Shown: piece by piece, positions 43,408 to 52,967 of the stretch
Layout of the letters: each line of letters opens with the position of its first letter
Numbering within the stretch: position 1 is the stretch's first letter
Assembly (NCBI GenBank): GCA_963617965.1
Contig: CAVEQO010000009.1
Location: 1 to 64,000 of the forward strand
Reading direction: 5' to 3'
DNA: 64,000 bases
Source of the DNA: UBA6382 sp963617965
GTDB lineage: Bacteria; Bacteroidota; Bacteroidia; Bacteroidales; Bacteroidaceae
Position numbers and translations under genes: made by a program
Notes under the pieces: generated by a model
The model's database searches: none
Seen by the model: the letters and a program-made list of their open reading frames with translations, nothing else
Told to the model about the DNA's origin: nothing

Positions 43408-44502
43408 CTACCTGCGTCCGCCGCGGATGACTCCGCCACCACCACGGCCACCACCTCCGGCAGATCTGCCGACAGATGGTCCGGACTGACGGGAACCCGA
43501 GCCGAACGACGGCAAGGAACCACCGCGTGAAGCCCCACCCGAACGCTGTGGCTGTACGGCAGAACCACGGCTATACCCTTGGTTGTCGCCGCGACCGTAA
43601 GCTCTGTTGCTGCCGGGACTGTAGGTTCTGTTGTTGTCTGTCCGACTGGCGCGGCTGTAGTCCGTCCCACGGCTGTTATCACCCCTTCCCGGTGCACGGA
43701 CTATGCGCGAGCCGCCATTGTCACTACGGCCGAAAACATTGCCGTTGTCACGCCGACCGCCTGCAAAGCCACTGGTGCGACCGACATACCTGTGGCCGAA
43801 ATCGCGTGGAATGAAATTGCGCCGACCGCCATTGTGGCCAAAAGGAAAATCGTCATGGCCGTAGTCCCGGTGTGCCCACATGGGCCGTCCCTGATGGCGG
43901 GGATTGAATGCCGGTCTGCTCCAAGCCCAATAGGCAGGACGCCCCCAGCCCCAATATGAATAGCTCCACCACGGATCATGCCACCCCCATGTGAAATCCC
44001 AACAAGTGCGGTAGTGCCAACGGCTGTAATACCAGGGATCATAGGCGCAAGACCACCACGTGTAACTCGGACAGGACAACGCCCAACTGTCATAATACGC
44101 ATCCCACACGTCATCATAACAAACTGTCCAGTAATAAGGACTGCTTACAATAACACCTGGGCGCGGACAGTAAAAGCGCATCACCATTTTGGTATACGGA
44201 TACGAAACACCGTCTTCGCTGTCGTCAAAACTCGACTCCACCTCCCTGACACTACCGCTGTCGGATGTATCAGGCAAGACCACACGGCGATTGTATTCAT
44301 CAACGTCACGTGCCTCACGGTAATTGAGAGCCTTATCGGAGACCCTGTTGTCTGCGACCGTGCCGTTGTCGTAGCTGGCCTGGCTGTCGGCAGGCTTGAC
44401 AGTTCTCACTTCCTTTGAGGGGATAAAATAAACGTCATCTTGCGCTCTCACGACACCAGACACCGCAAAAGCCACAGCACAGAACAAAGAAACCCGTTTC
44501 AT
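43408..44502 (-). CDS. Secreted Trp/Tyr-rich and Arg/Gly-rich low-complexity protein
   Basis: A 364-residue exported protein with signal peptide MKRVSLFCAVAFAVSGVVRAQ and three zones. Residues 21-110 are acidic and polar. Residues 121-210 are extremely aromatic, with 17 Trp between 125 and 209 plus many Tyr and four spaced Cys. Residues 215-364 are a disordered Arg/Gly/Asn/Ser tail with repeated GRGD- and GGRR-like motifs, ending GGGGVIRGGRR. I do not know its function. The composition suggests aromatic stacking on a glycan or lipid surface plus a nucleic-acid- or polymer-binding basic tail. It lies between the FadL-type gene and ispF. No clear promoter box was found. Confidence 0.7.
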   Translation of the reverse strand: MKRVSLFCAVAFAVSGVVRAQDDVYFIPSKEVRTVKPADSQASYDNGTVADNRVSDKALNYREARDVDEYNRRVVLPDTSDSGSVREVESSFDDSEDGVSYPYTKMVMRFYCPRPGVIVSSPYYWTVCYDDVWDAYYDSWALSCPSYTWWSCAYDPWYYSRWHYRTCWDFTWGWHDPWWSYSYWGWGRPAYWAWSRPAFNPRHQGRPMWAHRDYGHDDFPFGHNGGRRNFIPRDFGHRYVGRTSGFAGGRRDNGNVFGRSDNGGSRIVRAPGRGDNSRGTDYSRASRTDNNRTYSPGSNRAYGRGDNQGYSRGSAVQPQRSGGASRGGSLPSFGSGSRQSGPSVGRSAGGGGRGGGGVIRGGRR

Positions 44503-44658
44503 AGCATTAACCGTTTAGGCGTGTTCTGAAATCACGCACGTTATTCCATATCCATCTATATTCTGTGCGAAAATAATTATTTCCACACAAAAACGCCAGC
44601 GGCAAACGGACAGATCGTCGGTTTTTATGTTTTTTTAACCCAAAAAGGAAGCTGCAAA

Positions 44659-45132
44659 TCAGATGTCTTCAATCAGAGCAACGGCATAGGCGGAAATTCC
44701 CTCTTGCCGGCCGGTGAACCCGAGTCTTTCCGTCGTGGTGGCTTTCACCGACACACAATTGTCTGCCACACCCATCAATTCCGCCATGCAATGCTGCATC
44801 TGCGGCACATACGGATTGATCTTGGGGCGTTCACAGCAGACCGTGGTGTCAACGTTGCCGACGCGATAGCCCTCAGCACGCAAGAGCTCCACGACCTTTG
44901 CCAAGAGGACCTTGCTGTCAATCCCCTTGTAGGCAGGATTTGAGTCCGGGAAATGGAAACCGATGTCACGCAGGCAAGCAGCACCGAGCAAGGCATCACA
45001 GACGGCATGTATCAGCACATCGGCATCGCTGTGACCGAGCAGACCGAAATCAGCCTCAACCGGCACACCGCCAAGCCACAGGCTACGGCCTGCGGCTATC
45101 TTGTGGACATCATACCCGAAACCTATGCGCAT
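44659..45132 (-). CDS. ispF: 2-C-methyl-D-erythritol 2,4-cyclodiphosphate synthase
   Basis: Forms the cyclic diphosphate of the MEP isoprenoid pathway. The 157-residue protein has GFGYDVHKI (metal Asp and His), LLGHSDADVLIHAVCDALLGA, DIGFHFPDSNP and VSVKATTTERLGFTGRQEGI. Length and motifs are standard. It follows porV by 63 bp; porU-porV-ispF is an arrangement I recall from other T9SS-bearing Bacteroidota. Confidence 0.96.
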   Translation of the reverse strand: MRIGFGYDVHKIAAGRSLWLGGVPVEADFGLLGHSDADVLIHAVCDALLGAACLRDIGFHFPDSNPAYKGIDSKVLLAKVVELLRAEGYRVGNVDTTVCCERPKINPYVPQMQHCMAELMGVADNCVSVKATTTERLGFTGRQEGISAYAVALIEDI

Positions 45133-45195
45133 ATATCATCAGACCTATAATTCCCAAAAGCATTTGTGCGTGTTCCATTCCAAACACGGGCAAAA

Positions 45196-46410
45196 TCAAT
45201 ACCTGCGCCGACCGCGGCTCAGTATGTCCTTTATTCCGTCAAGGTCAAAGCCAAGTGTCACGCGCAGGGTCTGGTCCAACGGATTGTTTGCCGCCGTGGA
45301 GATGACATAGCCCGCATCCAACGAGAACACGTTCATCTTGAAGCCTGCACCAACGGTGAAATACTTGCGGTTTCCCTTGGATTCGGCTTCGTGATGGTAG
45401 CCTCCGCGAAGAGTGAACTTGTCATTGTAGGTATACTCCAGACCCAAAGACCACTGGATTTCCTCAAGTTCTTCCGAAAAACCATTCGGCGCATCGCCGA
45501 AACTCTTGAAGATACCGGATATGGCGGAAATGTTATAGTAGTTTTCCTCGCGGTATTTCTGGTACTCGGCGGTATGGTCTTCTCCATCATTGGTAGTGTA
45601 GCCTAATTTCTTGGCACACTGGGCATCTGTAGGATATGTCGGCACCAGAAGTTTGTTGGCATCGGCACAAACAGAGATTCTGTTGTATTCGTCAATGGGT
45701 ATGGTGTAGTTGAACCCCAACCGCAAAGTGGTCGGAAGAAAATATGAATAGTCGTCACCGTAGTTGATCTTGCTTCCCAAGTTGAAAACGCCGAATCCCA
45801 CACTCAGCTGACACTCGCGGCTTCCAGAGTTCACGTAGGTGTTATAGTATCCCGCTATATCTGTGGCAAAAGCCGATCCGGGCTTTGACCCGTCATCATA
45901 ATTACCAGAAAGGTCTGAATATATATAGCGCAGGGTGACAGCGGCAGAGAACTTTTCGCTCAACATACGGCTATATGCGGCATCAACGGCAAATTCATAA
46001 GGACGGATTGTCATATCCACATCATCGCCCCCCGCTTTCGTTGACACGTCTCCAAGAGAAAAATATCTCAACGAACCGCTCACTGCCTGATAGTCGCCCA
46101 AACGGTAATAGCCCGCCATGTAGGCCAGATCAATGTCGTTGACAATCTGCCGCAGCCAAGGGGTATAGTTGACCGCTATACCTCCCTTTGAAATGGCAAA
46201 AGGATACTTGGCGGCATTCCATGCCTGCGAGTTGACATCGGGCTCGGTTGCCGCGCCTATGTCACCCATACCGCCGGCCCTGGCATCGGGAGCAATGCTC
46301 TGCGACACCACCGCCGTCTGTACAGGATTGAACTTCTCCTTTATGTCCTCTCCGTTGGTGCCAACCACTCCAACAAACAGCATCACTGTCAGTATGTATG
46401 TTTGTTTCAT
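45196..46410 (-). CDS. porV: Type IX secretion outer-membrane protein PorV
   Basis: PorV is a FadL-like outer-membrane barrel that carries T9SS cargo from the translocon to the PorU sortase-like protease. The 404-residue protein has signal peptide YILTVMLFVGVVGTNG. It then has the PorV hallmark VVSQSIAPDARAGGMGDIGAATEPD and SQAWNAAKYPF, long loop regions, and a late LRGGYHHEAESKGNRKYFTVGAG. It lies 57 bp after porU. The first residues of the mature part (about 20-60) are highly characteristic of the family. Confidence 0.92.
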   Translation of the reverse strand: MKQTYILTVMLFVGVVGTNGEDIKEKFNPVQTAVVSQSIAPDARAGGMGDIGAATEPDVNSQAWNAAKYPFAISKGGIAVNYTPWLRQIVNDIDLAYMAGYYRLGDYQAVSGSLRYFSLGDVSTKAGGDDVDMTIRPYEFAVDAAYSRMLSEKFSAAVTLRYIYSDLSGNYDDGSKPGSAFATDIAGYYNTYVNSGSRECQLSVGFGVFNLGSKINYGDDYSYFLPTTLRLGFNYTIPIDEYNRISVCADANKLLVPTYPTDAQCAKKLGYTTNDGEDHTAEYQKYREENYYNISAISGIFKSFGDAPNGFSEELEEIQWSLGLEYTYNDKFTLRGGYHHEAESKGNRKYFTVGAGFKMNVFSLDAGYVISTAANNPLDQTLRVTLGFDLDGIKDILSRGRRRY

Positions 46411-46467
46411 ATCAAATTTCTTGTCAAACTGTTTTCTTATCCCTTAATAAACTCCGCAAATCCTTTT

Positions 46468-49400
46468 TTATTGCCTTGATATGATCATTTTCTGTCTTTT
46501 CACAGCCCCTGCACCGCCATTGCAGGATATTGTCACTTCATACAGATACACACCCGAAGCCAGAGCCACTCCGTTGTTGGAAGACAAGTCCCAACTGATG
46601 GTGTGGTAGCCGTCCGTAACGGTTGTCTCCGTATGAGTCCAGCATTTCTGCCCATAACAGTTGTAGACATTGACAGTAAACTTCGTCTCTTCTTCCGGAC
46701 GGTCATAGCTTATCATGAACACCGTTGACGAAGAAGCGGGATTACGACTCAGTACGACAGAACTGATCTGCGGCTGCAAACCGGATTTCACCACAAAATC
46801 CAGCGATGCGGAAGAAGAGTTGTTCTTTATGTCCCAAGCCCGGAACACCAGCCTGTGCTCACCATCCGGCAATTGCGGAATCTTGTATGAAACAAAGCCT
46901 GAAGTATAGCTGCCGAAGTCATTCTGATAGTATGTGTTCAGGTTGTATGAGGTGCTTTCCTTGCCGTCAATTATCAGTTCAAGGTCATGCCCCACCCCGT
47001 TTCCGGTTATGTTAATGCCGTCGGCATCTTTCAGACGAGCATAGAAATATGGTGTTTCATTGACCACCTGCCCGTTCTTGAAATCAGGACCGTTCAGATA
47101 CACAAACAGTTCAGGGCCTATGGAGTCCGATTGGATGTCGTCATGCGTACCGCTTACGGTGAAGCGCGTGTCCGTGCCATTGGCCTCCATGCTGTTGTCT
47201 GCACTAACGGCATACATGTTGACCATGCCGCAACCGCCGCTGTATTTTATATCAAGCGGAACGGGTATCTCTAACGCAAACCTGCCAAGTCTGACAGAGT
47301 CATTGCTCTCAAACAGCATACGGTTGTAGGAACTGTAGACCAGTGGGTCAACGTCTTCGTTGGTGTTGTTCTTGCAAGTGACAGTGTCTTTGCTGTCATA
47401 CAGCGTGACAGTGACCCGTCCGTTGAAGCCGGAAAGGGGACTCCCATCAGTGTCTTCAATATGGCCGGAGAACCTCGCCCTGCTCCCCGCCGACAGATTG
47501 ATCGGCAAACCTGCATCCAGAGCTATGCCGTTTATGCTGTCAAGCACAACTGTCCGGGTGGGCATTCCTATTGCCAATGCCGGGTCACCCAGCAAAGCGT
47601 ACTTCAGCTTGTTGTCGCCATAATCGCGGTTGTTCATGATTTCGCCGTCAACCGTGGAAACGAGGTTTACCTTCGCCAGACGGTTGGCGTCGCCCAAAGT
47701 GTACCGTTTCCCGCTTTTCGACTTGCCAAGTACGTAATACATGAAATAGTTGTTTATATAGCTGTTCTGAGTGGAGTAGACCGCTCTTGTAGAACTGTAG
47801 AACGCTATCGCGCTGCCGTTCGGATTGAGCATACTCTCCACGCCGATGTTTTCTTCTTCGCGGTCAAAGGGCGATATCTCACACGAAGCCACAACCCACA
47901 GGGGCACCCTGTTGTTGGCAAACTCCTTGAAATCGGCCAACTTCAGTACGTTTTCCTTTGATATGCAGTAAGGGGCTCCGTGTCCCATATAATTCATTAC
48001 CAGTGCGCCTTTCTGCATGGCGGTCTTTATGTCCGAGGTAACCTGCGGGTAGGTAAAACCGGTGGCCGTGCTCACCCTCGTGTAGGCATCCCAATAGATG
48101 CGTCCAACCTTGAGGTTGGGGTAATTGTCCTCGACCATCTTCGCCACTCCTTCAGCTGCATCCATATGCTTGTTTTTCTCCCCGTCATCAGCAAGAAACC
48201 ACACGGCGTTTTTCCAGTTCCCGGGATTCTTGTTCTCTGCATAGGCAATAATCTTGTCTACCACGATTTTCGCCTTTGCCGCATCGGTCACCGGAATACG
48301 CCCTATTCCAAGGTCGACCTTGTCATACCTCAGGTTTGCACCCTCGCCGTCATCAAGCATCCCAAAATAGTCTTCGTTGACATAACAGCTCACCTCGCTG
48401 ACGGACGGCTCGCTTTCATAGCACAGCAGATAGTCTTTAAGATCCAGCTTGGCACAGGTCGGTGTCACGCCGCGGTTGTCCCACACGCATCCTCCAAAAA
48501 GCAGCAGGTATTTCGGCAGGCTCTCGCCCGAATTTCTGTCATACAGCATCTTCAGATACCTGCGGTATGCGCCCGCATCGGGAGTTCCCGAAGAAAATTC
48601 GTTGTAGAGCATATCGGCACTCACCACCTTCACGACGAGGGAGTCGCGGTCTTCGTGGAACGAGGCAAGTCTCTGCGCCTGCTCCCGCAGTTTCCCGCTT
48701 TCGGGTATGATGACAACCATATCCGCCACCGAATCGGCATGAAGGTCCTGATTGGCTATACTGCCCACATTTTCCGGACTTGGATAATTTGCGTCCAAAT
48801 TTACGGCCACATAGCGCAGAGTGGGATTTTCAACGCCGAATGTCATAGTCGTGCCGCTCAGCGTTGCCGGCACTCTGGCCACAGGATTGCCGGGATAGCC
48901 GATTCTCCATACCTCCGTATTTGCAGACCCCACCTCAAGAGTCATTGTCGATGGCGATGACAGATAGTGGCTGAACACGAGGAAGTCGCCGTTCATCTTC
49001 AGCTGGCGGCGGTAACACACCCTGATAAAGTCCAGACGTGCAGAGTTGCCTTTCGTCGTGGAGATGTTGAGCGTGTTTGTATTGCCTGACAATAGCGTGA
49101 CAAACGAGCGGTCTGAAACCGTTGCCTTGTCATAGTCCGTTGCCAGCGCGGCCATTGTCATTGTGCCGAGCCGCTCTGTGCCGATATTGACTTGAGCGGT
49201 CGTGACACTTGTCGACTTGGCCGAAAACGAGATGTCCACCTGTACCGCACAGTCCGGATCGATATCTGGAGTCTCTATCGTGTAGTTCTTCGAATTGCCG
49301 CTGGCGTAATCATAGTTGTCATAAAATGTCCTGCCGCCGGAAAACCAGCTGTAGGCATCATTGTCTATCAGAAAATGCTCCGGATATGTGGAGACCGTCT

Positions 49401-50295
49401 GAGACGTTGTCTGCGGCGACTCAAGTTCGCCCATCTGCAACGGGCTGTCACCCTCTGTCACGAAATAATACGAATACTTTGAATACGTGTTGTTGGTATG
49501 GGTGGCGTAGCACTCTCCGTTGGGAGAGAGCTTTGAAGCCAAAGTCCAGTTTGACCATCTCACACACCCCTCCGCAAAAAACAGCAAGTTGTCATTGCGC
49601 CTGTACAATGGAATCTCCTCAAGGTCGTCATAGTCGTTGTTCACGTAGGTGCCGTAGCTGATTACATGGTTCTGCACCCGACCGCCATACCCGAACACTT
49701 TCACGCGGTTGATGTCGCGAAACCCCATCCCCGCCAAAAAGGATCTGGACAGTTGGTATATGCCTTCTTTTTCCACCCTTATCTTTACCCATTTCCCCTC
49801 GCTGAGCACGGAATGGGCCTTGTATCTGGAAGAAACAGAACCAGACTTCGCGGCAAAAGACGATGACCTCGCTGCCTGGTTGGCCACACTGTCTATCTGC
49901 AGCTTGAAACTGACCAGCCTGAGCAGCTTGCCGTCGCGCTTGACAACAGGGACTACGAGTACATCCAGATAACCCTCTTTCCGGCTGACCCCGAGCCTTG
50001 TTTCAACCTTCACTTCGCTGCCAAGTTCCGTTTTCAGCGAACCAAGCATATTCGCCTCACGTCTGGACATTTCGGCAAATTCAGGATACAGCACTCTGGC
50101 GGCATAGGAATACCCGTCATAGTGCCGTCCAAGCTTCACTGTGTTGCAATATTCCGGAATCCGGCCTGAGAAATCAACGCTGTTCCAGTCCAGATGCACA
50201 AAACCGCCCCTTCCGGAACTCTCTGTAACGCATAAGAACAACACAAGCACAGCACACAACACGAGTCTTGGTATCCTATATTTCATTGCTTTCAT
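46468..50295 (-). CDS. porU: Type IX secretion C-terminal signal peptidase PorU
   Basis: PorU is a surface Cys protease of the gingipain (C25) family that removes the C-terminal signal from T9SS cargo and joins cargo to A-LPS. It has 1275 residues. The catalytic dyad reads MGHGA (His772) and VASCEIS (Cys805). The segment upstream has SLPKYLLLFGG and DDGEKNKHMDAAEGVAK, typical of C25 proteases. The C-terminus carries an Ig-like domain (about 1080-1180) and a sorting-like terminal domain (SSNNGVALASGVYLYEVT). Start 50295 (MKAMKY) or 50286 (MKYRIP) are both possible. It begins 6 bp after the FAH-family gene. Confidence 0.93.
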   Translation of the reverse strand: MKAMKYRIPRLVLCAVLVLFLCVTESSGRGGFVHLDWNSVDFSGRIPEYCNTVKLGRHYDGYSYAARVLYPEFAEMSRREANMLGSLKTELGSEVKVETRLGVSRKEGYLDVLVVPVVKRDGKLLRLVSFKLQIDSVANQAARSSSFAAKSGSVSSRYKAHSVLSEGKWVKIRVEKEGIYQLSRSFLAGMGFRDINRVKVFGYGGRVQNHVISYGTYVNNDYDDLEEIPLYRRNDNLLFFAEGCVRWSNWTLASKLSPNGECYATHTNNTYSKYSYYFVTEGDSPLQMGELESPQTTSQTVSTYPEHFLIDNDAYSWFSGGRTFYDNYDYASGNSKNYTIETPDIDPDCAVQVDISFSAKSTSVTTAQVNIGTERLGTMTMAALATDYDKATVSDRSFVTLLSGNTNTLNISTTKGNSARLDFIRVCYRRQLKMNGDFLVFSHYLSSPSTMTLEVGSANTEVWRIGYPGNPVARVPATLSGTTMTFGVENPTLRYVAVNLDANYPSPENVGSIANQDLHADSVADMVVIIPESGKLREQAQRLASFHEDRDSLVVKVVSADMLYNEFSSGTPDAGAYRRYLKMLYDRNSGESLPKYLLLFGGCVWDNRGVTPTCAKLDLKDYLLCYESEPSVSEVSCYVNEDYFGMLDDGEGANLRYDKVDLGIGRIPVTDAAKAKIVVDKIIAYAENKNPGNWKNAVWFLADDGEKNKHMDAAEGVAKMVEDNYPNLKVGRIYWDAYTRVSTATGFTYPQVTSDIKTAMQKGALVMNYMGHGAPYCISKENVLKLADFKEFANNRVPLWVVASCEISPFDREEENIGVESMLNPNGSAIAFYSSTRAVYSTQNSYINNYFMYYVLGKSKSGKRYTLGDANRLAKVNLVSTVDGEIMNNRDYGDNKLKYALLGDPALAIGMPTRTVVLDSINGIALDAGLPINLSAGSRARFSGHIEDTDGSPLSGFNGRVTVTLYDSKDTVTCKNNTNEDVDPLVYSSYNRMLFESNDSVRLGRFALEIPVPLDIKYSGGCGMVNMYAVSADNSMEANGTDTRFTVSGTHDDIQSDSIGPELFVYLNGPDFKNGQVVNETPYFYARLKDADGINITGNGVGHDLELIIDGKESTSYNLNTYYQNDFGSYTSGFVSYKIPQLPDGEHRLVFRAWDIKNNSSSASLDFVVKSGLQPQISSVVLSRNPASSSTVFMISYDRPEEETKFTVNVYNCYGQKCWTHTETTVTDGYHTISWDLSSNNGVALASGVYLYEVTISCNGGAGAVKRQKMIISRQ

Positions 50296-50301
50296 CGTTT
50301 C

Positions 50302-50922
50302 CTATTTTATGTTAAAGTCCAACAGCTTCCGCCCGTTAAGGAAAGCATCCAGATGGTCATTTATTTTCACGATCGGTCTCCGTTTCGGACTCCCCACAAG
50401 CAAGAAGTCGCCTTGTCTTACCGTAAACACCCTGCTGACGTCTTCAATCACGCGACCCGCAAACGAGCATATGTCATCACAGACATTTACGGACTGTTCC
50501 GCGCCGTTTATCTCAAGTCTTGCAGACACCGGCCCGTTCTCGTCTCCCGGCTTCAGCTCCACAAAACCGCCCATCGCAACAGACGAATCAAAGCTCTTTG
50601 CCATATCCCACGGTTCGCCTCTTTTGCGCAACTGCCTCAACACGTCCTCTGCGGTGAAATCCACGGCCACAGACCATGCATCATAATATCTGCGGGCAAA
50701 GCGGGCTGCTATACTCTTGCCCATCCTGCAAATTCTCAATGCCACATATACTGAAGCCGAACACTCTCTTGTGAAATCAGGAACAAAAAAAGGGTTATTG
50801 TTCTTGAGCAACGCCGAATCCGCTTTCAGCCACAAGCGCGGACAATGCTCCAACACATCATAAAACGTTTCAGCATCGGGTTTATTGTACTCTCCAGCAC
50901 TTTCTACAACAATAATTTTCAT
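50302..50922 (-). CDS. FAH-family hydrolase-like protein
   Basis: I chose the ATG at 50922 (MKIIVVESAGEYN). The upstream part of the frame is Cys/Arg-rich and lies across a -7 box. The 206-residue protein resembles the fumarylacetoacetate-hydrolase fold: FFVPDFTREC near the start, VALRICRMGKSIAARFARRYYDAWSVAVDFTAEDVLRQLRKRG, then PWDMAKSFDSSVAMGGFVELKPG. The AVDFTAxD and AKSFDxS segments are FAH signatures. The metal-binding Glu-x-Glu of active FAH enzymes is not obvious (YVALRI replaces VELAVV), so catalysis is doubtful. It is first in FAH-porU-porV-ispF. Confidence 0.75.
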   Translation of the reverse strand: MKIIVVESAGEYNKPDAETFYDVLEHCPRLWLKADSALLKNNNPFFVPDFTRECSASVYVALRICRMGKSIAARFARRYYDAWSVAVDFTAEDVLRQLRKRGEPWDMAKSFDSSVAMGGFVELKPGDENGPVSARLEINGAEQSVNVCDDICSFAGRVIEDVSRVFTVRQGDFLLVGSPKRRPIVKINDHLDAFLNGRKLLDFNIK

Positions 50923-50942
50923 GCGCGGTTTCTGTTTGCCGA

Positions 50943-50950
50943 CAAAATTA
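50943..50950 (-). promoter_or_regulatory. -7 box of FAH-porU-porV-ispF operon
   Basis: TAATTTTG on the minus strand, a full match, 20 bp before the chosen ATG. It supports that start over the longer frame. Confidence 0.6.
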
Positions 50951-51263
50951 CTAAACTTGAAACAATTTGGCAACAGACTCCCGTGACAAATGGCATTGCG
51001 CAGCAGGACACCTCGCATACCAAGCCACGGCAACCAATAGACAATATCTTGCACAAAAAAGCGTACCGAATAGAATGTCAATGTATTACATCGACAGACA
51101 CAACGCTGCACACAGGCATGAACTGTTGAAAAAGATCTGCCTGCACAAGGTCTCATACAGCCATTGTCCTGTCAGAAAAATATTTTCATGTTTTTATCTC
51201 CCTATCAACGAAACACTTAAATGAGAGTCTTCCTTTCCGTACAAAAAAATGCCCTGAATTAGT
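50951..51263. other. Non-coding gap between divergent operons
   Basis: About 310 bp with no convincing gene. Open frames here lack any recognisable protein feature. The plus-strand promoter of the HU/SPOR gene begins at 51264. Confidence 0.4.
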
Positions 51264-51294
51264 TTTGTGAATACGTGAATATGGACTATCTTTG
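51264..51294 (+). promoter_or_regulatory. Promoter of HU/SPOR-FHA-rel operon
   Basis: TTTG (51264-51267), a 19 bp spacer, then TATCTTTG (51287-51294): a textbook Bacteroidota promoter. The chosen ATG is 40 bp downstream. It falls inside the frame's longer N-terminal extension and so argues for the internal start. Confidence 0.8.
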
Positions 51295-51334
51295 CCAGAG
51301 ATTCGAAATTTGCAAGAGATTCGAAAAAAGAGTT

Positions 51335-52384
51335 ATGATACGGATAGAGTCCCACATAGAAAAGCTGCTGCTCAGCCACGATTGCGTAATCGTACCGGGT
51401 ATTGGCGGCTTCATAACGAGGAATGAAAGCTCGTTCATAGAGGGATCGGAAATCTATCCGCCGTACCGCTCCATCAGTTTCAACTCACAGCTGAAAGACA
51501 ATGACGGCCTTCTGGTCCAGTCCTATATGGCAGCTTACGACACAAGCTATCCGAGAGCCCAGTCGCTGGTAGAGGAGAACGTCAAGGAAATCAACCACAC
51601 ACTGCACGAAAAAGGCGAGTACGAATTCAGACATATAGGAAAGCTCCAACTGACGCAGAATCAGGCTCTGGTATTCTCTCCCTTTGACAGCATGGGAGTG
51701 TCTTCAATGGATCACTATGGCTTGATGCCCTGTGCGATAGGGGCTTCCGCATCTTCTGTCGCAGTCGTTCAGGAGGAGACGGCAGAAAGCATAGACCACA
51801 GGCTTGATGCCGCCAACCGCCTGAACAGCATATCCGAAGAAAGCGCAGGGGATTGTCTTGCAGAAAGTCCGGAGAGCAGCCATTATGTCGTACGCATAAG
51901 CAAAAGATCAGTACGCTATGCCGTTGCGTCCATGGCAGCAGCACTGTTGTATTTCGTGTTTACGATTGCGCCATCGGCAAATCCCGTATGCACAAACGTA
52001 CAGGAGGCTGCCATCGTAAGCACGACCCGCACAAGCGCAACGTGCGGCAAAGCAACGCCTGCGGCGAGCGGTCACAGACCCGCCATACAAAAAGAAATGC
52101 CGAAGCAAAAAACGGATTCCGTCCACAGGGATGAAGCCGTAATTTCTGGCCATGCGGATAGTTTCACGATTGTCGTGGCCAGTGCCATAAGCCGGAAAGG
52201 CGGCGAAAAACTTGTGGAAAACCTCAAGAAAGAGAATCTTGACTGCGCGCAATTCGTTCATGACGGAAAAATGAGCAGGGTCATATACGCCTCCTTCCCG
52301 AGCAGAAAGGATGCCTGCGAGGCACTCGGCAAATTACGTGCGTCAAACGACAGGTTCTCTTCCGCCTGGGTGATGAAACGGTGA
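51335..52384 (+). CDS. HU-CCDC81/SPOR-domain membrane protein
   Basis: I chose the ATG at 51335 (MIRIESHIEKLLLSHDCVIVPGIGGFITR) because a strong promoter lies inside the upstream part of the frame. The 349-residue protein has an N-terminal HU-like bacterial CCDC81 domain (residues about 3-115), known in Bacteroidota at the N-terminus of SPOR proteins. A Ser/Glu-rich linker, one membrane segment (AVASMAAALLYFVFTIA, about 192-208) and a Thr/Lys-rich linker follow. A C-terminal SPOR domain (FTIVVASAISRKGGEKLVENLKK to SAWVMKR) completes it. SPOR domains bind denuded glycan strands at division sites, so a role in envelope or division is likely. It heads a three-gene operon. Confidence 0.85.
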   Translation: MIRIESHIEKLLLSHDCVIVPGIGGFITRNESSFIEGSEIYPPYRSISFNSQLKDNDGLLVQSYMAAYDTSYPRAQSLVEENVKEINHTLHEKGEYEFRHIGKLQLTQNQALVFSPFDSMGVSSMDHYGLMPCAIGASASSVAVVQEETAESIDHRLDAANRLNSISEESAGDCLAESPESSHYVVRISKRSVRYAVASMAAALLYFVFTIAPSANPVCTNVQEAAIVSTTRTSATCGKATPAASGHRPAIQKEMPKQKTDSVHRDEAVISGHADSFTIVVASAISRKGGEKLVENLKKENLDCAQFVHDGKMSRVIYASFPSRKDACEALGKLRASNDRFSSAWVMKR

Positions 52385-52454
52385 CACGACAGATGCCCTG
52401 CCATCGGTCATCCTGCGCACCAACTGTACCGAGAACTTTATCCTATCTTACAGC

Positions 52455-52943
52455 ATGAAGAGAGTAGCGTGTCCGAAATGCGGTCGATACCTTACGTTTG
52501 ACGACAAAGCCTATCCGCCAGACAGGACGCTTGTCTTTGTATGCCCCTTATGCCAAAAGCAGTTCAAAATAAGACTGGGAAGCAAAGGCAAGCCGCAAAA
52601 GCCTGTCCTGGGAAGAATCACGGTGCTTGAGAACTCTTTTCATGAACGGCAGGAACTGCCCCTGTTCCTTGGAGAAAACATTATCGGCAGATATGTGAAG
52701 GGAACATCCGCCAACACGCCCATCATGACAAGCGATCCGAGCATTGACACAACCCATTGCATTGTCACGGTAAGCCTCAACAAGCGACAGGAACTTCAAT
52801 TTGTCCTGCGCGATGCCCCGAGTCTGACCGGCACTTTCTATCAGGGAAACATACTGCGTGACCAAGACCGGATTCTCATTGAAGACGAAGCGGTGATAAA
52901 CATTGGCGGAACAACACTCATTGCAAGAACAAAAGCCCCCTAA
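52455..52943 (+). CDS. Zinc-ribbon/FHA-domain protein
   Basis: A 162-residue cytoplasmic protein with an N-terminal zinc ribbon, CPKC (6-9) and CPLC (30-33). An FHA-like domain follows (about 55-158). The FHA pattern is present in outline: ENIIGRYVKG for the GR strand, DTTHCIV in place of SRxHA, and SLTGTFYQGN in place of SxNGTFxNG. The Ser-Arg and Asn phosphopeptide contacts are thus changed, so phosphothreonine binding is uncertain. It sits 70 bp after the SPOR gene and 24 bp before rel, and may connect them. Confidence 0.75.
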   Translation: MKRVACPKCGRYLTFDDKAYPPDRTLVFVCPLCQKQFKIRLGSKGKPQKPVLGRITVLENSFHERQELPLFLGENIIGRYVKGTSANTPIMTSDPSIDTTHCIVTVSLNKRQELQFVLRDAPSLTGTFYQGNILRDQDRILIEDEAVINIGGTTLIARTKAP

Positions 52944-52967
52944 AATCAGGACAACCCACAAAAACCG

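Noticed and set aside
50923..51156. N-terminal extension of the FAH-family gene
   Set aside because: Cys/Arg-rich, unlike the family, and it crosses the -7 box at 50943-50950; the ATG at 50922 fits the family start.
51275..51334. Longer start of the HU/SPOR gene
   Set aside because: It would start inside the promoter (51264-51294); the internal ATG at 51335 matches the domain start.
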